Both the position numbers and the translations under genes were made by a program. Under the pieces are notes generated by a model that worked only from the letters and a program-made list of their open reading frames with translations, ran no database searches and had not been told where the DNA came from. From Akebia trifoliata (taxonomy: Eukaryota > Streptophyta > Magnoliopsida > Ranunculales > Lardizabalaceae), in NCBI GenBank assembly GCA_017979445.1, contig CM030717.1:11427639-11491638 (forward strand): a stretch of 64,000 bases of DNA, read 5' to 3'. Position 1 is the first letter of the stretch; every line of letters starts with the position of its first letter. Shown in pieces: positions 1 to 12,090 of the stretch.

Positions 1-2079
1 GTGCCACATGGCATGCTCTTCTGATTCATTGACTTATTAAATTCTTCGTCTACCACCACCAAGTTCTATTTGACGATGAGTGTTCGAATTTTGATCAATT
101 TATGCCTAGAATCATAATTAATTGAATCAAAAGATTTAAAATCACCAATGAGATCAATTATCAAGCAAAACAAGTTTTTGTGTGAACAAAAGAGTGGGTA
201 AGCTTATGGGGTCCGTGGGTTCAAAAGATCTATTTGGCTCATCCACTGATTGTCACCGTCAAGGGCAAATGTCTTTCTTGTCATGAACTTGATCCTGATT
301 GATTGCATGGACAATCAATATATGAGATGAGAAGAGAAATGCATGTTTGAAGAATAGAAAATCACTCTGAATCCAAGTCAATGTTGGATGGTATTGTCTT
401 GAGAGAGAAATACACTATCGTAAGCTACAAGAAGATGCATCCGAAACTCAAGCAAATGGATACAAATTCTGATCATGTTATGGGGAAGGGAATAGAATAT
501 AAAGTTTTGGGTGTAAAGTTGACAAACATATATTCCAAAAAACAAACCCCCTCGGGTACGTCATGATTAATTAACTAAGCTTATGCAACCTAATACATTG
601 ACAATTAGGAACCCCAATATCATAAATAGTTAACTTTCAAAACGTTTTGTTTGGATTGAGAGAAATGCATAGAAGAGACGGGAAAATAAATGAGTTATCT
701 CCATTTCTCTTGTTTGGATTGTTGAGTGGGGTAGAGAAGAAAAATAAATGGAGAGAAAGGAAAAGAAAAAATGGAAGTTTTCTTTCTCTCCAAAAGTGAA
801 GAGATTTGGAGAGAAATGAAAAAGAAATCTTTTTAAAATATTTTATAATTTCAAGTCTGCCCCTAAATCTCTTTTAAGACATTTTAAATTTTCAAAACTA
901 TCCCAATTTCTCTTATGTCAATTCAAACATAGTGGAAATCAATTGAGTAACTACTATTACCACACAATCAAGAGGAACTACCATTTTTAAAATAAAATGC
1001 TGGACTCACTTCTGTACAACATTGCACTCAAGCGTTGTGCCGATGTGGTAGTGTGGACAGAACCATAGATATTTTTTCTCGAGATACAATTGTTGCATAC
1101 TTGAGGAATAATTTGCCATAGAAACTGTTGTAGAATACCAGTGTAGCACAACCCTTATTAGCAATCTCCCGTTTAATTTTTGAAAATTTTACGAATTTTC
1201 GTTTTTTCAATGAAAGTATTATGCTTCAAATGATTGAGATATTTTAAATAGTTCACAGATTTTAAGTTTGAAAAGAATAAAACACAATTTTTACTAATTT
1301 TCATAAAAGAATGTGAAAAAAAAAATGCTACTATAACTAGTTGTATGTTGTAAAGTGTAAACTTGTAAGTTGTGACGTATAATAAAAGTCGATTTTAAAA
1401 CCACCATGCTTCAAATTTTTAGAGAAATCCACATATTTACTTAACAAATGTCCCTTTTATCTTCAAAAAAAAAAAAAATACATAACCCTCTACATTTATT
1501 TGAAATTACACCTTAATTTTTCAAATTAATTATTTGTCCCTTGACTTTGATCTTCTTTTAAAAATCAATGGAACAATAACCTCAATTTCTTCATTAATTA
1601 TCGCCATCATCATTATTACCATCACCATTAATATCACCAATTTCATTATCATCACCATCGCTATTAACATCACAATCATAGGGCGGAATTTTTTATTTTC
1701 AACTTTTGAAATGGAACAAATAATACACGTATCGTATGAATCATATGATGCATATTTTTCATTTATCAAAATTTTGGCCGAATTTAAGATCGGATTTTTG
1801 CAATCTAAAATAGAATAGAACTCGAATTTTTCACAAATCGAATTTTGCCATATTCCGAATTGCTTACAACGAGCACGACTTTTTCAATAAAATAAAAGGA
1901 CTCACATTATATTTTCTAGGGATCAGCATCGATACTAGATTCCAATCTAAAGGTAACAGATTCCCATCTCAACCGTTGATGGGCACTAGAACTTTCCTTC
2001 GTTTGTTGCTCATCCATCTTTCGCGACTTTTTTTCCAGCTTTGAGGTTCGAGACTTCATCTCGACAGAGTGAGCGAACC
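1..2079. other. Intergenic AT-rich stretch upstream of the PH gene
   Basis: I see no convincing gene here. The short open frames have no recognisable motif. Around 1597-1680 there is a low-complexity run of ATC/ATT triplets, which makes artificial Ile-rich or Met-rich frames on both strands. A degenerate MITE copy lies at about 646-935. A short segment at about 1022-1090, containing the string ctcgagatac, recurs at about 14363-14425, so it is part of a dispersed repeat. The last 200 bases presumably hold the promoter and 5' UTR of the PH gene, but I cannot place a clear TATA box. Confidence 0.5.
646..935. mobile_element. MITE family M1, copy 1 (degenerate)
   Basis: This is a GA-rich/TC-rich segment beginning with a tttggattgagagaaa end. 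It shares the internal order (ttttaaaatattttataattt, then cctaaatctcttttaaga) with copies near 9636-9975 and 27405-27765. The left terminal motif is visible; the right end is eroded. It has no coding capacity, so it is a non-autonomous element. Confidence 0.5.
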
Positions 2080-2511
2080 ATGGCGAGCCTATGGAGAGCC
2101 GCAACAGGTGCGGCACAGAAGACCGAAGACTACGATGGTGTGGAGTTCTGGACGAACCCAGAGAGAACCGGTTGGCTTACCAAACAAGGCGAATACATCA
2201 AGACATGGCGTCGTCGCTGGTTCGTCCTCAAGCAAGGCAAGCTCTTCTGGTTTAAAGACTCCTACGTCACACGTGCCTCCAAGACCCGTGGTGTCATCCC
2301 CGTTGGCACGTGCCTCACTGTCAAGGGCGCTGAAGATGTCATCAACAAACAATTCGCTTTCGAACTCTCAACCAGCAAAGAAACCATGTACTTCATCGCT
2401 GATAACGACAAAGAGAAGGAAGAATGGATCAATTCGATCGGACGGTCCATAGTTCAGCACTCCAGATCTGTAACCGATTCGGAAGTCGTCGATTACGATA
2501 GCAAGCGATGA
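2080..2511 (+). CDS. PH1: Pleckstrin homology domain protein (AtPH1-like)
   Basis: This single-exon gene encodes 143 residues, which matches the usual size of plant PH1 proteins (about 145). The frame is open further upstream, but the ATG at 2080 sits in a good plant context (accATGgcg) and starts the conserved MASLWRAA terminus. One PH domain covers about residues 27-130. It contains the W-L-x-K-Q-G-E strand (GWLTKQGEYIKTWRRRWF), the basic KTWRRRW loop expected to contact phosphoinositide headgroups, and the C-terminal helix KEKEEWINSIGRSI with its invariant Trp. There is no other domain and no signal peptide or membrane segment. By family knowledge it binds phosphoinositides and acts in endomembrane trafficking; in Arabidopsis PH1 is linked to late endosomes. 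The 3' flank to about 2916 is AT-rich presumptive UTR. The reading frame is intact, with no sign of decay. Confidence 0.93.
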   Translation: MASLWRAATGAAQKTEDYDGVEFWTNPERTGWLTKQGEYIKTWRRRWFVLKQGKLFWFKDSYVTRASKTRGVIPVGTCLTVKGAEDVINKQFAFELSTSKETMYFIADNDKEKEEWINSIGRSIVQHSRSVTDSEVVDYDSKR

Positions 2512-2916
2512 AGAATCGTATCTGATCGGATGTATGTAAACTAGGTGTGCTTTTCATCTTCTCGATCTCGTTTTGGATTTTCGATCTTTTTATTTGAATC
2601 TTATTTGTAGATATTTGTTTATATCGCTTGGTGTTTGATCTTTGTGAGGGGACTCAGAATTTCAAGCGATCTTATATAGAACTCTGTTATTGATGGATTC
2701 GTATTCGAATTTGCACTTTTTACGATATTAATCTCTTGTTGTGTTTGGATCTTCGAGAAGTTTTGGTTCAATTGTGGTTTTCTATGTCTAGATGGATCTA
2801 TTAATGAGGTTTTGAATATTAATCAATTTCGGCTGATTTAGGGTTTATGGCATAATTCTGCGATCTCAGTTGTGGTGGTATAGTTTACCTAGGTCATCTT
2901 TTGGGGATTCCAATTG

Positions 2917-3641
2917 TTCTTAGCTCTCTATGGCTCACACGGATGAGTTCGGATTTTGAGAGGTTACCTGATTTTGTGATCAAAATTAGACATTAGATCC
3001 TTCTTGTAGATCCGTCAATTTATGTTCCCTGTTGTCTTTCTCTCTCCTTATATTGGAGAAAAGCATGAAATACTTTGTACATTAGCATTTGGGGATTTTG
3101 TGAATTTAAATTTGCTGAAATTTGGCTATGCCATGATGTACAGTTTCGTGTCAAAGTAACCAAGTTCGGATTCGTCAATTATTCAGCAAGGATTCAGTTC
3201 AGTTAATTTGGATAATTTCATCAGAGTTTCATTGGAAATATTGGGAATTTGCATGTTTAAATCTTCAAGGAAAGTAAATTTTGAAGATAAAGGATAATTT
3301 TTTTATCATATTCAGCAATTAGTCTATGAATTTTGGACTAATTGATCGATTCGCTGATTTAATTGGTTGATCCTTTATTCATAGAATTTTATGAATTTTG
3401 AAAATTTTGGAGAATTTTGTTGTCTATGGTTTGTTTGAGTTTTTACATGAAAATATTAAACAAATTGTGGGACAATACCTGAATACTTTGATGCCTTTCA
3501 GTTTCTCTGCCTACACAATATGCCAAATCCCTATCTTTAACTCTGATACCAACAAAACCTATGTGTACAGTATAGGTTAGCAATCAAGTAACAAGTCCTT
3601 GATTGCATGACATGAGATCCTGACTCCAATGAGAGAAACCA
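2917..3641. repeat. Tandem duplication, unit 1 (~725 bp)
   Basis: This unit begins with tcttagctctctatggctca and is repeated immediately downstream at about 95% or better identity. The differences are mainly 1-3 base indels (for example acctgattttgtg versus acctgatgtg). Its last 60 bases are the antisense of an LRR-kinase C-terminal fragment (SLIGVRISC on the minus strand), and this fragment recurs in unit 2. An identical 60-codon open frame in both units (3398-3580 and 4113-4295) shows no family motif and is not called as a gene. Confidence 0.85.
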
Positions 3642-4356
3642 TTCTTAGCTCTCTATGGCTCACACGGATGAGTTCGGATTTTGAGAGGTTACCTGATGTG
3701 ATCAAAATTAGACATTGATCCTTCTTGAGATCCGTCGATTTATGTTCCTGTTGTCTTTCTCTCTCCTTATATTGGAGAAAAGCATGAAATACTTTGTACA
3801 TTAGCATTTCGGGGATTTTGTGAATTTAAATTTGCTGAAATTTGGCTATGCCATGATGTACAGTTTCGTGTCAAAGTAACCAAGTTCGGATTCGTCAATT
3901 ATTCAGCAAGGATTCAGTTCAGTTAATTTGGATAATTTCATCAGAGTTTCATGGAAATATTGGGAATTTGCATGTTTAAATCTTCAAGGAAGTAAATTTG
4001 ATGATAAAGGATAATTTTTTTATCATATTCAGCAATTAGTCTATGAATTTGGACTAATTGATCGATTCGCTGATTAATTGGTTGATCCTTTATTCATAGA
4101 ATTTTATGAATTTTGAAAATTTTGGAGAATTTTGTTGTCTATGGTTTGTTTGAGTTTTTACATGAAAATATTAAACAAATTGTGGGACAATACCTGAATA
4201 CTTTGATGCCTTTCAGTTTCTCTGCCTACACAATATGCCAAATCCCTATCTTTAACTCTGATACCAACAAAACCTATGTGTACAGTATAGGTTAGCAATC
4301 AAGTAACAAGTCCTTGATTGCATGACATGAGATCCTGACTCCAATGAGAGAAACCA
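3642..4356. repeat. Tandem duplication, unit 2 (~715 bp)
   Basis: This is the second copy of the segment at 2917-3641, joined directly to it. It runs without a break into the receptor-kinase pseudogene, so it is probably the original copy and unit 1 the added one. The abundance of single-base indels relative to substitutions suggests either rapid indel decay or an assembly or haplotype artefact. Confidence 0.85.
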
Positions 4357-4880
4357 AACACTCCTCTAGCTTAACCGCATACTTTACCTCTTCTTCCTCT
4401 AGCAATAGTGGATCAACAATCTCCATCACTTTATTGGGCATAGCCATCTTAGCAAATTCATTAAGGCTTAAGCCATCCTTGACCAAATCATCCAGGGGTT
4501 TCCTTCCTATAAACATTTTCAATAAAACGATTCCATAGCTGTATACATCTCCATGTGCAGACACTTTGCCGCTGATACCATACTCTACAAGTGATACATT
4601 TCCGATCGTGATTGCTATGGCAAAGAACCAACTAACTATTTAGATAAATCAAGAAAGGAGAGGATTAGATTTTACCGGCGGTTGACTTAAATAGTTCGTT
4701 TGAAATAAAAGGTAATGTGAGTGCATGAAGTTTAGAAGCATTCGGAAGAGAGGAGAATGTCCATTAACATTTTTAGGCACCTGATATATGCAGTTCTCAA
4801 AACATAGAGAAAAAGGTTTATATGGTTTCTGGAAAAACTTTCTAATGACTGATATATACAGCCAGCCAAGGTTTCATGAC

Positions 4881-4995
4881 TTTTTTTTTTTTATAAGCAA
4901 ATAATTTATTGATAAGAGGACAAGGAGTCCTCGACAGAGAAGATACAGCTTCAAGTCTCTCCCTGCTTACAATATCCCATCTAAACTAAACATCT
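4881..4995 (-). mobile_element. LINE 3'-end remnant in the kinase pseudogene
   Basis: A run of Ts at 4881-4894 followed by ataagcaaataatttattga and ggacaaggagtcctcgac is the antisense of a LINE 3' end with a poly(A) tail. It is severely 5'-truncated. I could not settle its target-site duplication. It lies between kinase exonic fragments of the pseudogene. Confidence 0.5.
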
Positions 4996-5964
4996 TCAAA
5001 AATCCCAATTTTAGGAAAAACATCATTGGTACTGGTGCGCTTAGAATATATTCAAATTATGGTTTCCTAGATCAAAATTATGTACATTTTGTTGTTGTCT
5101 CCATTCAATCTTCATGTTGTTATCCAAGCTATGTAATATTTTTCAACAATTAGTCAAAAAGAAAATAAAAAATAACATAATGAAAAGGGAAAAATACCCA
5201 ACTGAAGCAACATATCCAACAGTTCCCTTTAATCAAACCAAGCTGGTTAGACTTTGAGAGGAATTACTGGTAGTTCCAGAAAGGATTCTTACTAACCTGA
5301 AATCATCCACGTGAGCACTCATTTCATCATCAAGAAGAGCATTACTTGGCTTTAGATCACAATGCATGATTGGTGTTTGGCAGTCATAATGAAGATAGTC
5401 CAATGTAGAAGCAACATCATGTGCTATGATCAGTCTCTGGATAAGGTTTAAACGCCTTGACTTATGTTGGTCGCCTGTTTTTGGATGCAACTATTCGTCA
5501 CGATTCCCATTAGGCATGAACTAAAGAACAAAGGCTTTAAAATCATTGCCTTTGTAATCCGAGCTTGAGCAGGAAGCTATGATCTTGATGGGATTTCAAT
5601 GCCAGATGCTTCTCAATGCTTTGATGAATTTTGAATACTTTTACTGCAACAACCGTTTTATCATGGTCCAATATTCTCTTATATACTGAATCATAACTTC
5701 CTTTACCCATCAAATTTATCTGGAGGTAACCCATTAGTTGATTTAAGGAGATCTTGATAAGAAAGCTTTAAATGTCTATCATTTGAGAAAGACATTGAAG
5801 AATATTGTTGTCTAGGCTTCCTTTCCCCATACAAAGGAGCAAAGATAGACACCAATTAAATTAGAAATAGAGCTACACTTGTTGGGATTATTATTTTGAG
5901 AGCGTCAGATCTTTCCTTCTTGGAGGCTTTAATCTGGCACATGTGCAACTTCGGTTGTGAGATG

Positions 5965-6086
5965 CCCCCACAGAACTTTTTTTTTGATAAATATAAATTA
6001 TATTAATGAAAAAGGAGAAGAAGGGGAGGCTGAGATAGCCCCCTAACAACAAGAGAGAAAAAAAACAAGAACCCCCACAGAACTTT
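5965..6086 (-). mobile_element. LINE 3' tail with 15-bp target-site duplication
   Basis: Positions 5965-5979 and 6072-6086 are the same 15 bases (cccccacagaacttt). Between them is about 92 bp that on the minus strand ends in a TTATATTTATCAAAAAA-type tail. That is the signature of a target-primed, extremely 5'-truncated LINE insertion. It interrupts the receptor-kinase pseudogene between the LRR and kinase parts. Confidence 0.75.
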
Positions 6087-8933
6087 ACTATTACCAAATA
6101 CTGAAATTGCATTCATATTTCTAAATATCCCTTCTTTTGGTATTTCGCCCTCAAGATTGTTGAAAGACAGATTGTGTTTCTAGAAAAGGAAATGTCTCTA
6201 GATATCTTGGTATTTGTCCCGACAAATTATTTCAAAGACTGAGGAATGGTTCCACAAAAGAAGTTTCCTTCCAGATGAAGGTGTACCAAGCTTGGGCAGC
6301 TACCCAATTGTTGAGGAATTTCACCTGATAATTCGTTCTCCGATACATCCAATCTCCCAAGATTTATCAAATGATCTACTTCCAATGGTAGGGATCCTTC
6401 CAAAGAATTATGTTCGAAGTTGAGAGAAATTGATAGGGACGAAAGGTTCATTATTTCTCGGGGTATGCGACCATTAAGCTTGTTTCTTGAAAGTTGCAAT
6501 ATTTGCTGGATTACGGTAGTTTCCTAGGTTTGAGGGTATGATGCCGGAAAATTTAATTTTCTCCTAGATATAGTCGGTTTAACAAACTGAGGTTCCCTAA
6601 GGAGGTTGGAATTTGGCCTGAAAGTTCGTGGTCCAACAGGGCTAATAATTGCAGCTTTCGAAGCTTCCCTATGTTAACTGGAATGGTACCACTGAAAAAG
6701 TTGATTTATAAACCCAATACAGTTAAGTTGACAAGGTTCTCAATCCCTTGAGGGATGGTCCCATATATGTTGTTTCCTCCCATTGTTAGTATCTGGAGAT
6801 GGGTTGAGAGGGAGGCTATACTATGGAGCAACTCACCTTTGAGATTATTGTCATGGATACCCAATATCTCCATTCTGGTGCAATTAGTCATAGAAGTGAG
6901 AAAGCTTAAGTCATTGACTTTGGCTCTTTTAAGACGATTAAGACCTAGATTTAGTTTATCTAGACCTGATAGACTCCCGAAATTTTCAGGCACCAATCCA
7001 CTAAATTCATTATTAGTAAAATAAAGTTCTACAAGTCCTGAAGCATTTGATATTGAAGCTGGGATGGACCCCGTAAATTGGTTTGTTCCCTTATATAAAG
7101 CATTTCTAGGTTAGGAAAGGATATGCCTATGTCAGGTGGAAGGTTTCCATGTAGCTGGTTGTCCGCTATAGAAAAATTAAATTAATGATAGATAGTAAAG
7201 AGAAGGGAGGATCGTACCTGGAAGTTTGTTTTGAGAGATTTGAAGGAATTTCAAATTTGTAAGTTTGCCAAGATCGGCTGGACTACTTCCCTCCAAATTA
7301 TTTCATCCTAGAGAGAGACGATTAAGCGAGGAAATGTTTGTGAGTGAAGGAGGGTTGTTTCCTGTGAGATTGTTGGCTGTAATGCCCCAAGACTTCAAGC
7401 TTGGGTAGAGAGGTAAGATCAAGAGGTATTCTCCCCACGAGGTTGTTCAAGATGAAATTCAGGAGTTTGAGATTCAGAGAATGGGATAGATAAGCTGGAA
7501 TTTCCCCATTTAGCGAATTTGACATTGAGATGTAGATGAAACAAACAACCAAATTCTTCAGGAATTTCTCCATGGAAGTTGTTGGTTGCAAAGTTGATCA
7601 TCCTTAGGAAGGTTAGGTTTCCTATGGAGGAAGATAAGGATCCCACTTGTCTCTGCCCATCTAGGTTCAAGACTGTGACCCTTTGATGTCTGCGACTACA
7701 TGTGATTCCTTGCCACTCTCAGAAATGGATCGAATCATTCCATGAAGTCAGTTCTCCAAGAAGATCAAGGGTTATCTGAACCTTGAAGGTAAGCAAAGCC
7801 ATCCTATCCATCTCGTTTCCTGAAGTGGTGGATGATGCTGACAGTATTAAGTACGTGCAGCAAGGACGTAGGCAAGGAGGGTGAACTGCCGTGCCCATAT
7901 CTGAAAGCTTCATAAGTTGTTGTACGGGCAAGGATTTGCCCCATAAGGAAGTGAAGGTGATAGAAACCGAGGAATTATAATTTAAATTCAATCAGGCCGA
8001 AGTTGTTATAGTTTATTAATACATTTTGTTGAATTGGTAGCCTAGAACTGAAACCCCTGTACAATTTAAAATTGTTGAAACTGATGTTGACTTCATGCTA
8101 AACATCTAATCCTTCTTCTCCAAGGAAAGGAGATGTGGCAAATAAGAAATGACCTACCCTAAACATCTTAATAAACTAATAATTAATATTTAAAGATGAA
8201 AAAACTTGGAGAAACATAAAATATTCTTTGCATATAAGAACTTAAATACTTTTTAACACCATAGTTGACTTCAAGCAGGAAATAGTCGAAGAGGAGGAGA
8301 TTAGCAACTTGATGATTATTATAATTGAAATGGTATCTGTTTCAACTTTTGAGCAAAATAGAACCATATATTCAATGGTATGTTATTAGGTTTCAATGTG
8401 TAAGCGACGAAAATAGTATTGCTTCTGCTCAAACTCTTGTGCATTATGAGGTGAGCTACCAAATAGTGAAGATGGATTGGTTATCATCATTCAATGGCAA
8501 CGGTGATGTTAGAGGTTTGGATACTTCTGCTTTTTATTTTCTTTATCGGAATTTCAATTCTTATTAACTCTCGCTAACCATCTTGTAAGGGTTGGTAAAC
8601 AAATATAGAGAAAAGAGGAAGAATCACCATATGATTTTTATAGATTTAGAAAAAATACATAATAAATAAATAGTATTAAAGGATATGCATGAGAAGGTGA
8701 TTTGCCACTTACAATTGGTTTACAACAAAGATTGGCTTTGAATCAATATTTGTTTCTTCTATTAATGAAGTAATTGTTCATGTGCAAAATAATATATATT
8801 GGACGTTGTTTCAAGATGATGTAGTATTAGTCGGTGATATTAAAAAAATTGTCTAATTAATATTGATGATCTAAAAATACCCCAAAAAAATCACTTTTAT
8901 CATCTTGGATCTAGTAAAGTTATGTGGGTCCCA

Positions 8934-9031
8934 CTACGGAGTTTTGAGGCCTTCTCGGCCTCTTTGTATTCTGTTTTCCTCTTTGCAATATATTATATTT
9001 ATCAAAAACAAAAAAAAACCTACGGAGTTTT
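8934..9031 (+). mobile_element. LINE 3' tail with 12-bp target-site duplication
   Basis: ctacggagtttt occurs at 8934-8945 and again at 9020-9031. Between them are 74 bp ending in tattatatttatcaaaaaca and an A-rich tail. This is a plus-strand LINE insertion truncated to its last few dozen bases. Its 3' signature matches those of the LINE insertions at 5980-6071 and 23740-24776. Confidence 0.75.
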
Positions 9032-9635
9032 TGTAATAAAAATGCAACAATGAGTTATGTTGGTAAATCTCTCTAGTTTTAAAATGGCCAGTTAAAAAAC
9101 TTGGGATGAAATCTTGTTATTTAGGGGACAGATACATTCCAAACTATTTACAAATTCGGTAAAAAAAAAAGATTTTTGTATGAAAAACTAATTTTGCTTC
9201 GATAATTGTTAGAATATTATGATCTCTAATAATTAAAAGTAACCTGAGAAATAATCATCATCAACATAATCTTCAAACATTAAAATATTAAAGCATACCT
9301 TAGATCATTGGATTGGAACTTGAGGCTTGATGATCGTAGCTTTCGTTAATCATCTTTTAATCAGTTCAATTCAAGTTACAATGTTTGAGATCAAGAATCT
9401 GATCTCTTTTCTACTCTGCCTTTTTATGCGTGAACCAGATTGGAATGGTACATAACAAATTTGGATGATACGAAGTTTATTCTTATTTATTGGTAACATT
9501 TACACGAACCTATTTAATAGAGATGATCTCCTTTATTAATGCATAAGTTTCATTAAACATACTTTATAAATATGGATAAATAAATTACTTAAATGCATGT
9601 GAAGATAGACCGTCTTTATTGGTAGGAACTCTTTG

Positions 9636-9975
9636 GTTATTTTTGGATTGAGAGAAGTGGAAAGAGAAACTCATTAAGTGAAGAGAAGATAAATTCAATT
9701 TTTCTTCACCATGTTTAGATTGACATGAGAGAACTTAGGAGAACTTTAAAATTTTAAAATATCTTAAAACGATATTTAGGAGCAAAGTTGGAATTATAAA
9801 ATATTTTAAAAGGTCTTCTCTCATTTTCTTCACTTTTAGAGAGAAAGAAAATTCACATTTTTTACTCTCCTCTTCTCTTCCCACTTAACAATCCAAACAA
9901 GAGAAATTGAGGTAAAACTCACTTATATTCTCTTCTCTTCTCTTTTCTCCATTTTTTTAAATCCAAACACAGCGT
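9636..9975. mobile_element. MITE family M1, copy 2 (inverted relative to copies 1 and 3)
   Basis: The ends are ttttggattgagagaa on the left and aaatccaaacacagcgttag on the right, which are inverted matches. The interior carries aaaatattttaaaagg and GA/TC-rich blocks shared with the other M1 copies, in reverse orientation. It has no coding capacity. Confidence 0.6.
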
Positions 9976-10819
9976 TAGGTGCATAAACTGACAATATACA
10001 ATTAATGGATTCATGGAACATATATATTCAATAAATGCAAAAACTTTTCTTTTATTCTTTTTTTAACTTTTAAGATTAAAGTAGGGATTAGGCGGACCTC
10101 CAATGGCATCCTTACAAATAATATTCCTTAGCTCATTAGGGAGTTCCATAAGATCAAACTACCTAGAGAAGTCCTATGAGAAGCTAAAAAGTCTGCAGCT
10201 TTGTTGGTTTACCTATAGCAAAACTTGAAATCGATCGATCCTTTGAAAATCAATCACTCTTGTCTTCGATAGTTTTTACCAGTCTTTCTTCTAATGCAAA
10301 AAACGTTTGATGAATGCAAACCTTGGCGCATTGAGTATATTCATTTAACTTCAATATTCATTGAATAAGAATTCATTATGCTATGAATGCTAACATGTGT
10401 CGTGTCAGTTAATGTATTTATCGAATTCAAACATTCAAATGTATTAATAAAGTTCCAACACAATGCACCATAAGTTGTACTTAAAGAGTATTCTAGTGTA
10501 AAAACATTTCATTTTAAAAATTAAATATTTGGCACAACAATGTGAAACATAATTTGGTAAATATTTGGAAAGTGTACTTTCATGGTAATTTTGAGATCTC
10601 TTACCCATGAGCTGGAAAATACCTATTCTAAAAATCAAATCGACTCAAAATTAGACAGAGTCAAATTGACTCAATTGAATTTAAGGATGAGTTGGCTACA
10701 AAACTCACTAGAACCAACTCGTCATGCTAACTCACAAACTCGAACAAATTAAACTCAGAAAAATGCAACTAGTCAAGTCAAAAATCCCATTTCCAAAACC
10801 CTTGATTTTTCTCCTAAAA

Positions 10820-12090
10820 ATCATCTTCAAGCTCTTTAATCTAAAACCTCATCCTCGATCCAACGGCTCCAACCTCTTGTAAAAAATCTTGATTCTTCTT
10901 CTGAAAACCCCATCATCTTCAAGTTTATAAATCTATTCAATTTCATCTTTAATTTGTCAGCTCCAACCTCTTGAAGAATTCTCTCGATTATTTTACTAAA
11001 AAACCCATCATCTTCAACTTCTTAAATTTATTCAACTTTGTCTTCAATCCATCAATTTCATTCAATCTTCAATTCATCGAAACACCAATTATTGAAATTA
11101 GGCGGAGGAAAAAGTTAAAAAACAAAATAATGAGAAATTACTCTCAGGCATGTAGTAATCTACGTTGACCCCCCCCCCCCCCCGAAATAGAATATGCAAT
11201 TGGGATTACTAGCAAATTTGTCTTCAAAATACAATGGAATTCAATTTAGCCAAATCTGTATGTTTTCTCAAAAGTTTGCACTTTCTTTGAAAGAATCTTT
11301 TACACAAAATTTATTATTATTATTATAATTATTATATAGAGATATAGATAGATACACACAAATGTCTCTGTCGTGTATATATATATTATAAGAAGGCACC
11401 CTTTACACCTTCTAGAACTTCTAAGCACCCGTTCGAGTAACTTGTTAGGCATCCCATGGGCCTATCTGACACCCTTTAGACTAATTTGGAGTCTATCCAA
11501 ATTTGGTGGGACCCTTCCTTCTTCTTTTTTTTTTCTCTCTTTCTTTCTTTTATATTATATTATTATTATTATATAATACCAAAAAAATATTTTTTTTCTC
11601 ATATTCTAAATAGACATTAAGGGCTCTCAAGAAGAGAGTCTTGGAATGAAGAACGAGGAGAGAAGAGGATCTTATTTATAAGTTTCAAATTCCTTTCAAA
11701 AAGATTTAGAAAGCAATGTGAGATTTTACAAAATATTTGAAAAAGAGATCCAAAACCAATTTTCTCACAAAGCGAACTTCAATCCAATTGAAAAGACAAC
11801 AACTAGTAGGATTTATCCAATCCACATCACTTACTTTTTCACTTTAACAAAAAAACACAGTAAACTTAAAGAAATTTTCAAAATTGGCGTTTAAAATAAA
11901 TGAAATTAATTTTATTTGAATCAACAATAAATAAATATAAAATAGATTTATTTTTACCACCAATCTTTAGTTATTCAATTGAAAAATCTTTCATCTTCAA
12001 GCTCTCAAACTTATTCAACTTTGTCCTCAATACATCAACATCAAGTTTATCTTCATCTTCAATCCATCTGCTCCAACCTTTTGGAAAAAA
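10820..12090. repeat. Degenerate dispersed repeats (atcttcaag...attcaactttgtctt units)
   Basis: Segments near 10820-10880, 10895-10980, 10985-11095 and 11975-12085 share the word order catcttcaag, ttattcaactttgtc, caatccatc and gctccaacc(t)ctt. They look like diverged copies of one roughly 90-100 bp unit. The poly-C tract and ttattattattat runs between them are simple sequence. No gene is supported. Confidence 0.45.

Larger units (their letters stand above)
4300..7991 (-). pseudogene. LRR receptor-like kinase pseudogene (LRR-RLK subfamily XII, EFR/Xa21-like)
   Basis: Reading leftward from 7991, fragments of one receptor kinase appear in the right order but in different frames with stops. First comes an N-terminal LRRNT-like piece (GNEMDRMALLTFKVQI, about 7719-7991). 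LRR blocks follow: IGNLTFLRMINFATNNFHGEIP (7419-7670), NNLKGELLHSIASLSTHLQIL (6706-6996) and SGEIPQQLGSCPSLVHLHL (6227-6499). Then come a kinase N-lobe with GKGSYDSVYK and VAVKVF (5543-5734), a catalytic loop HCDLKPSN followed by a mutated DFR in place of DFG (5233-5490), and a C-lobe GDVYSYGIVLLKMFIGRKP (4292-4564). Functional members span about 1000 residues and act as plasma-membrane receptors. Here frameshifts, stops, the DFG change and two LINE-tail insertions make function very unlikely. The C terminus is lost into the tandem duplication. Confidence 0.88.

Noticed and set aside
1534..1818. Ile/Thr-rich open frame (and its antisense Met-rich frame)
   Set aside because: Both come from a low-complexity ATC/ATT triplet tract; no start context or homologous motif.
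3398..4295. Two identical 60-residue open frames
   Set aside because: They are identical only because the 715-bp segment is tandemly duplicated; no motif or transcription signal.
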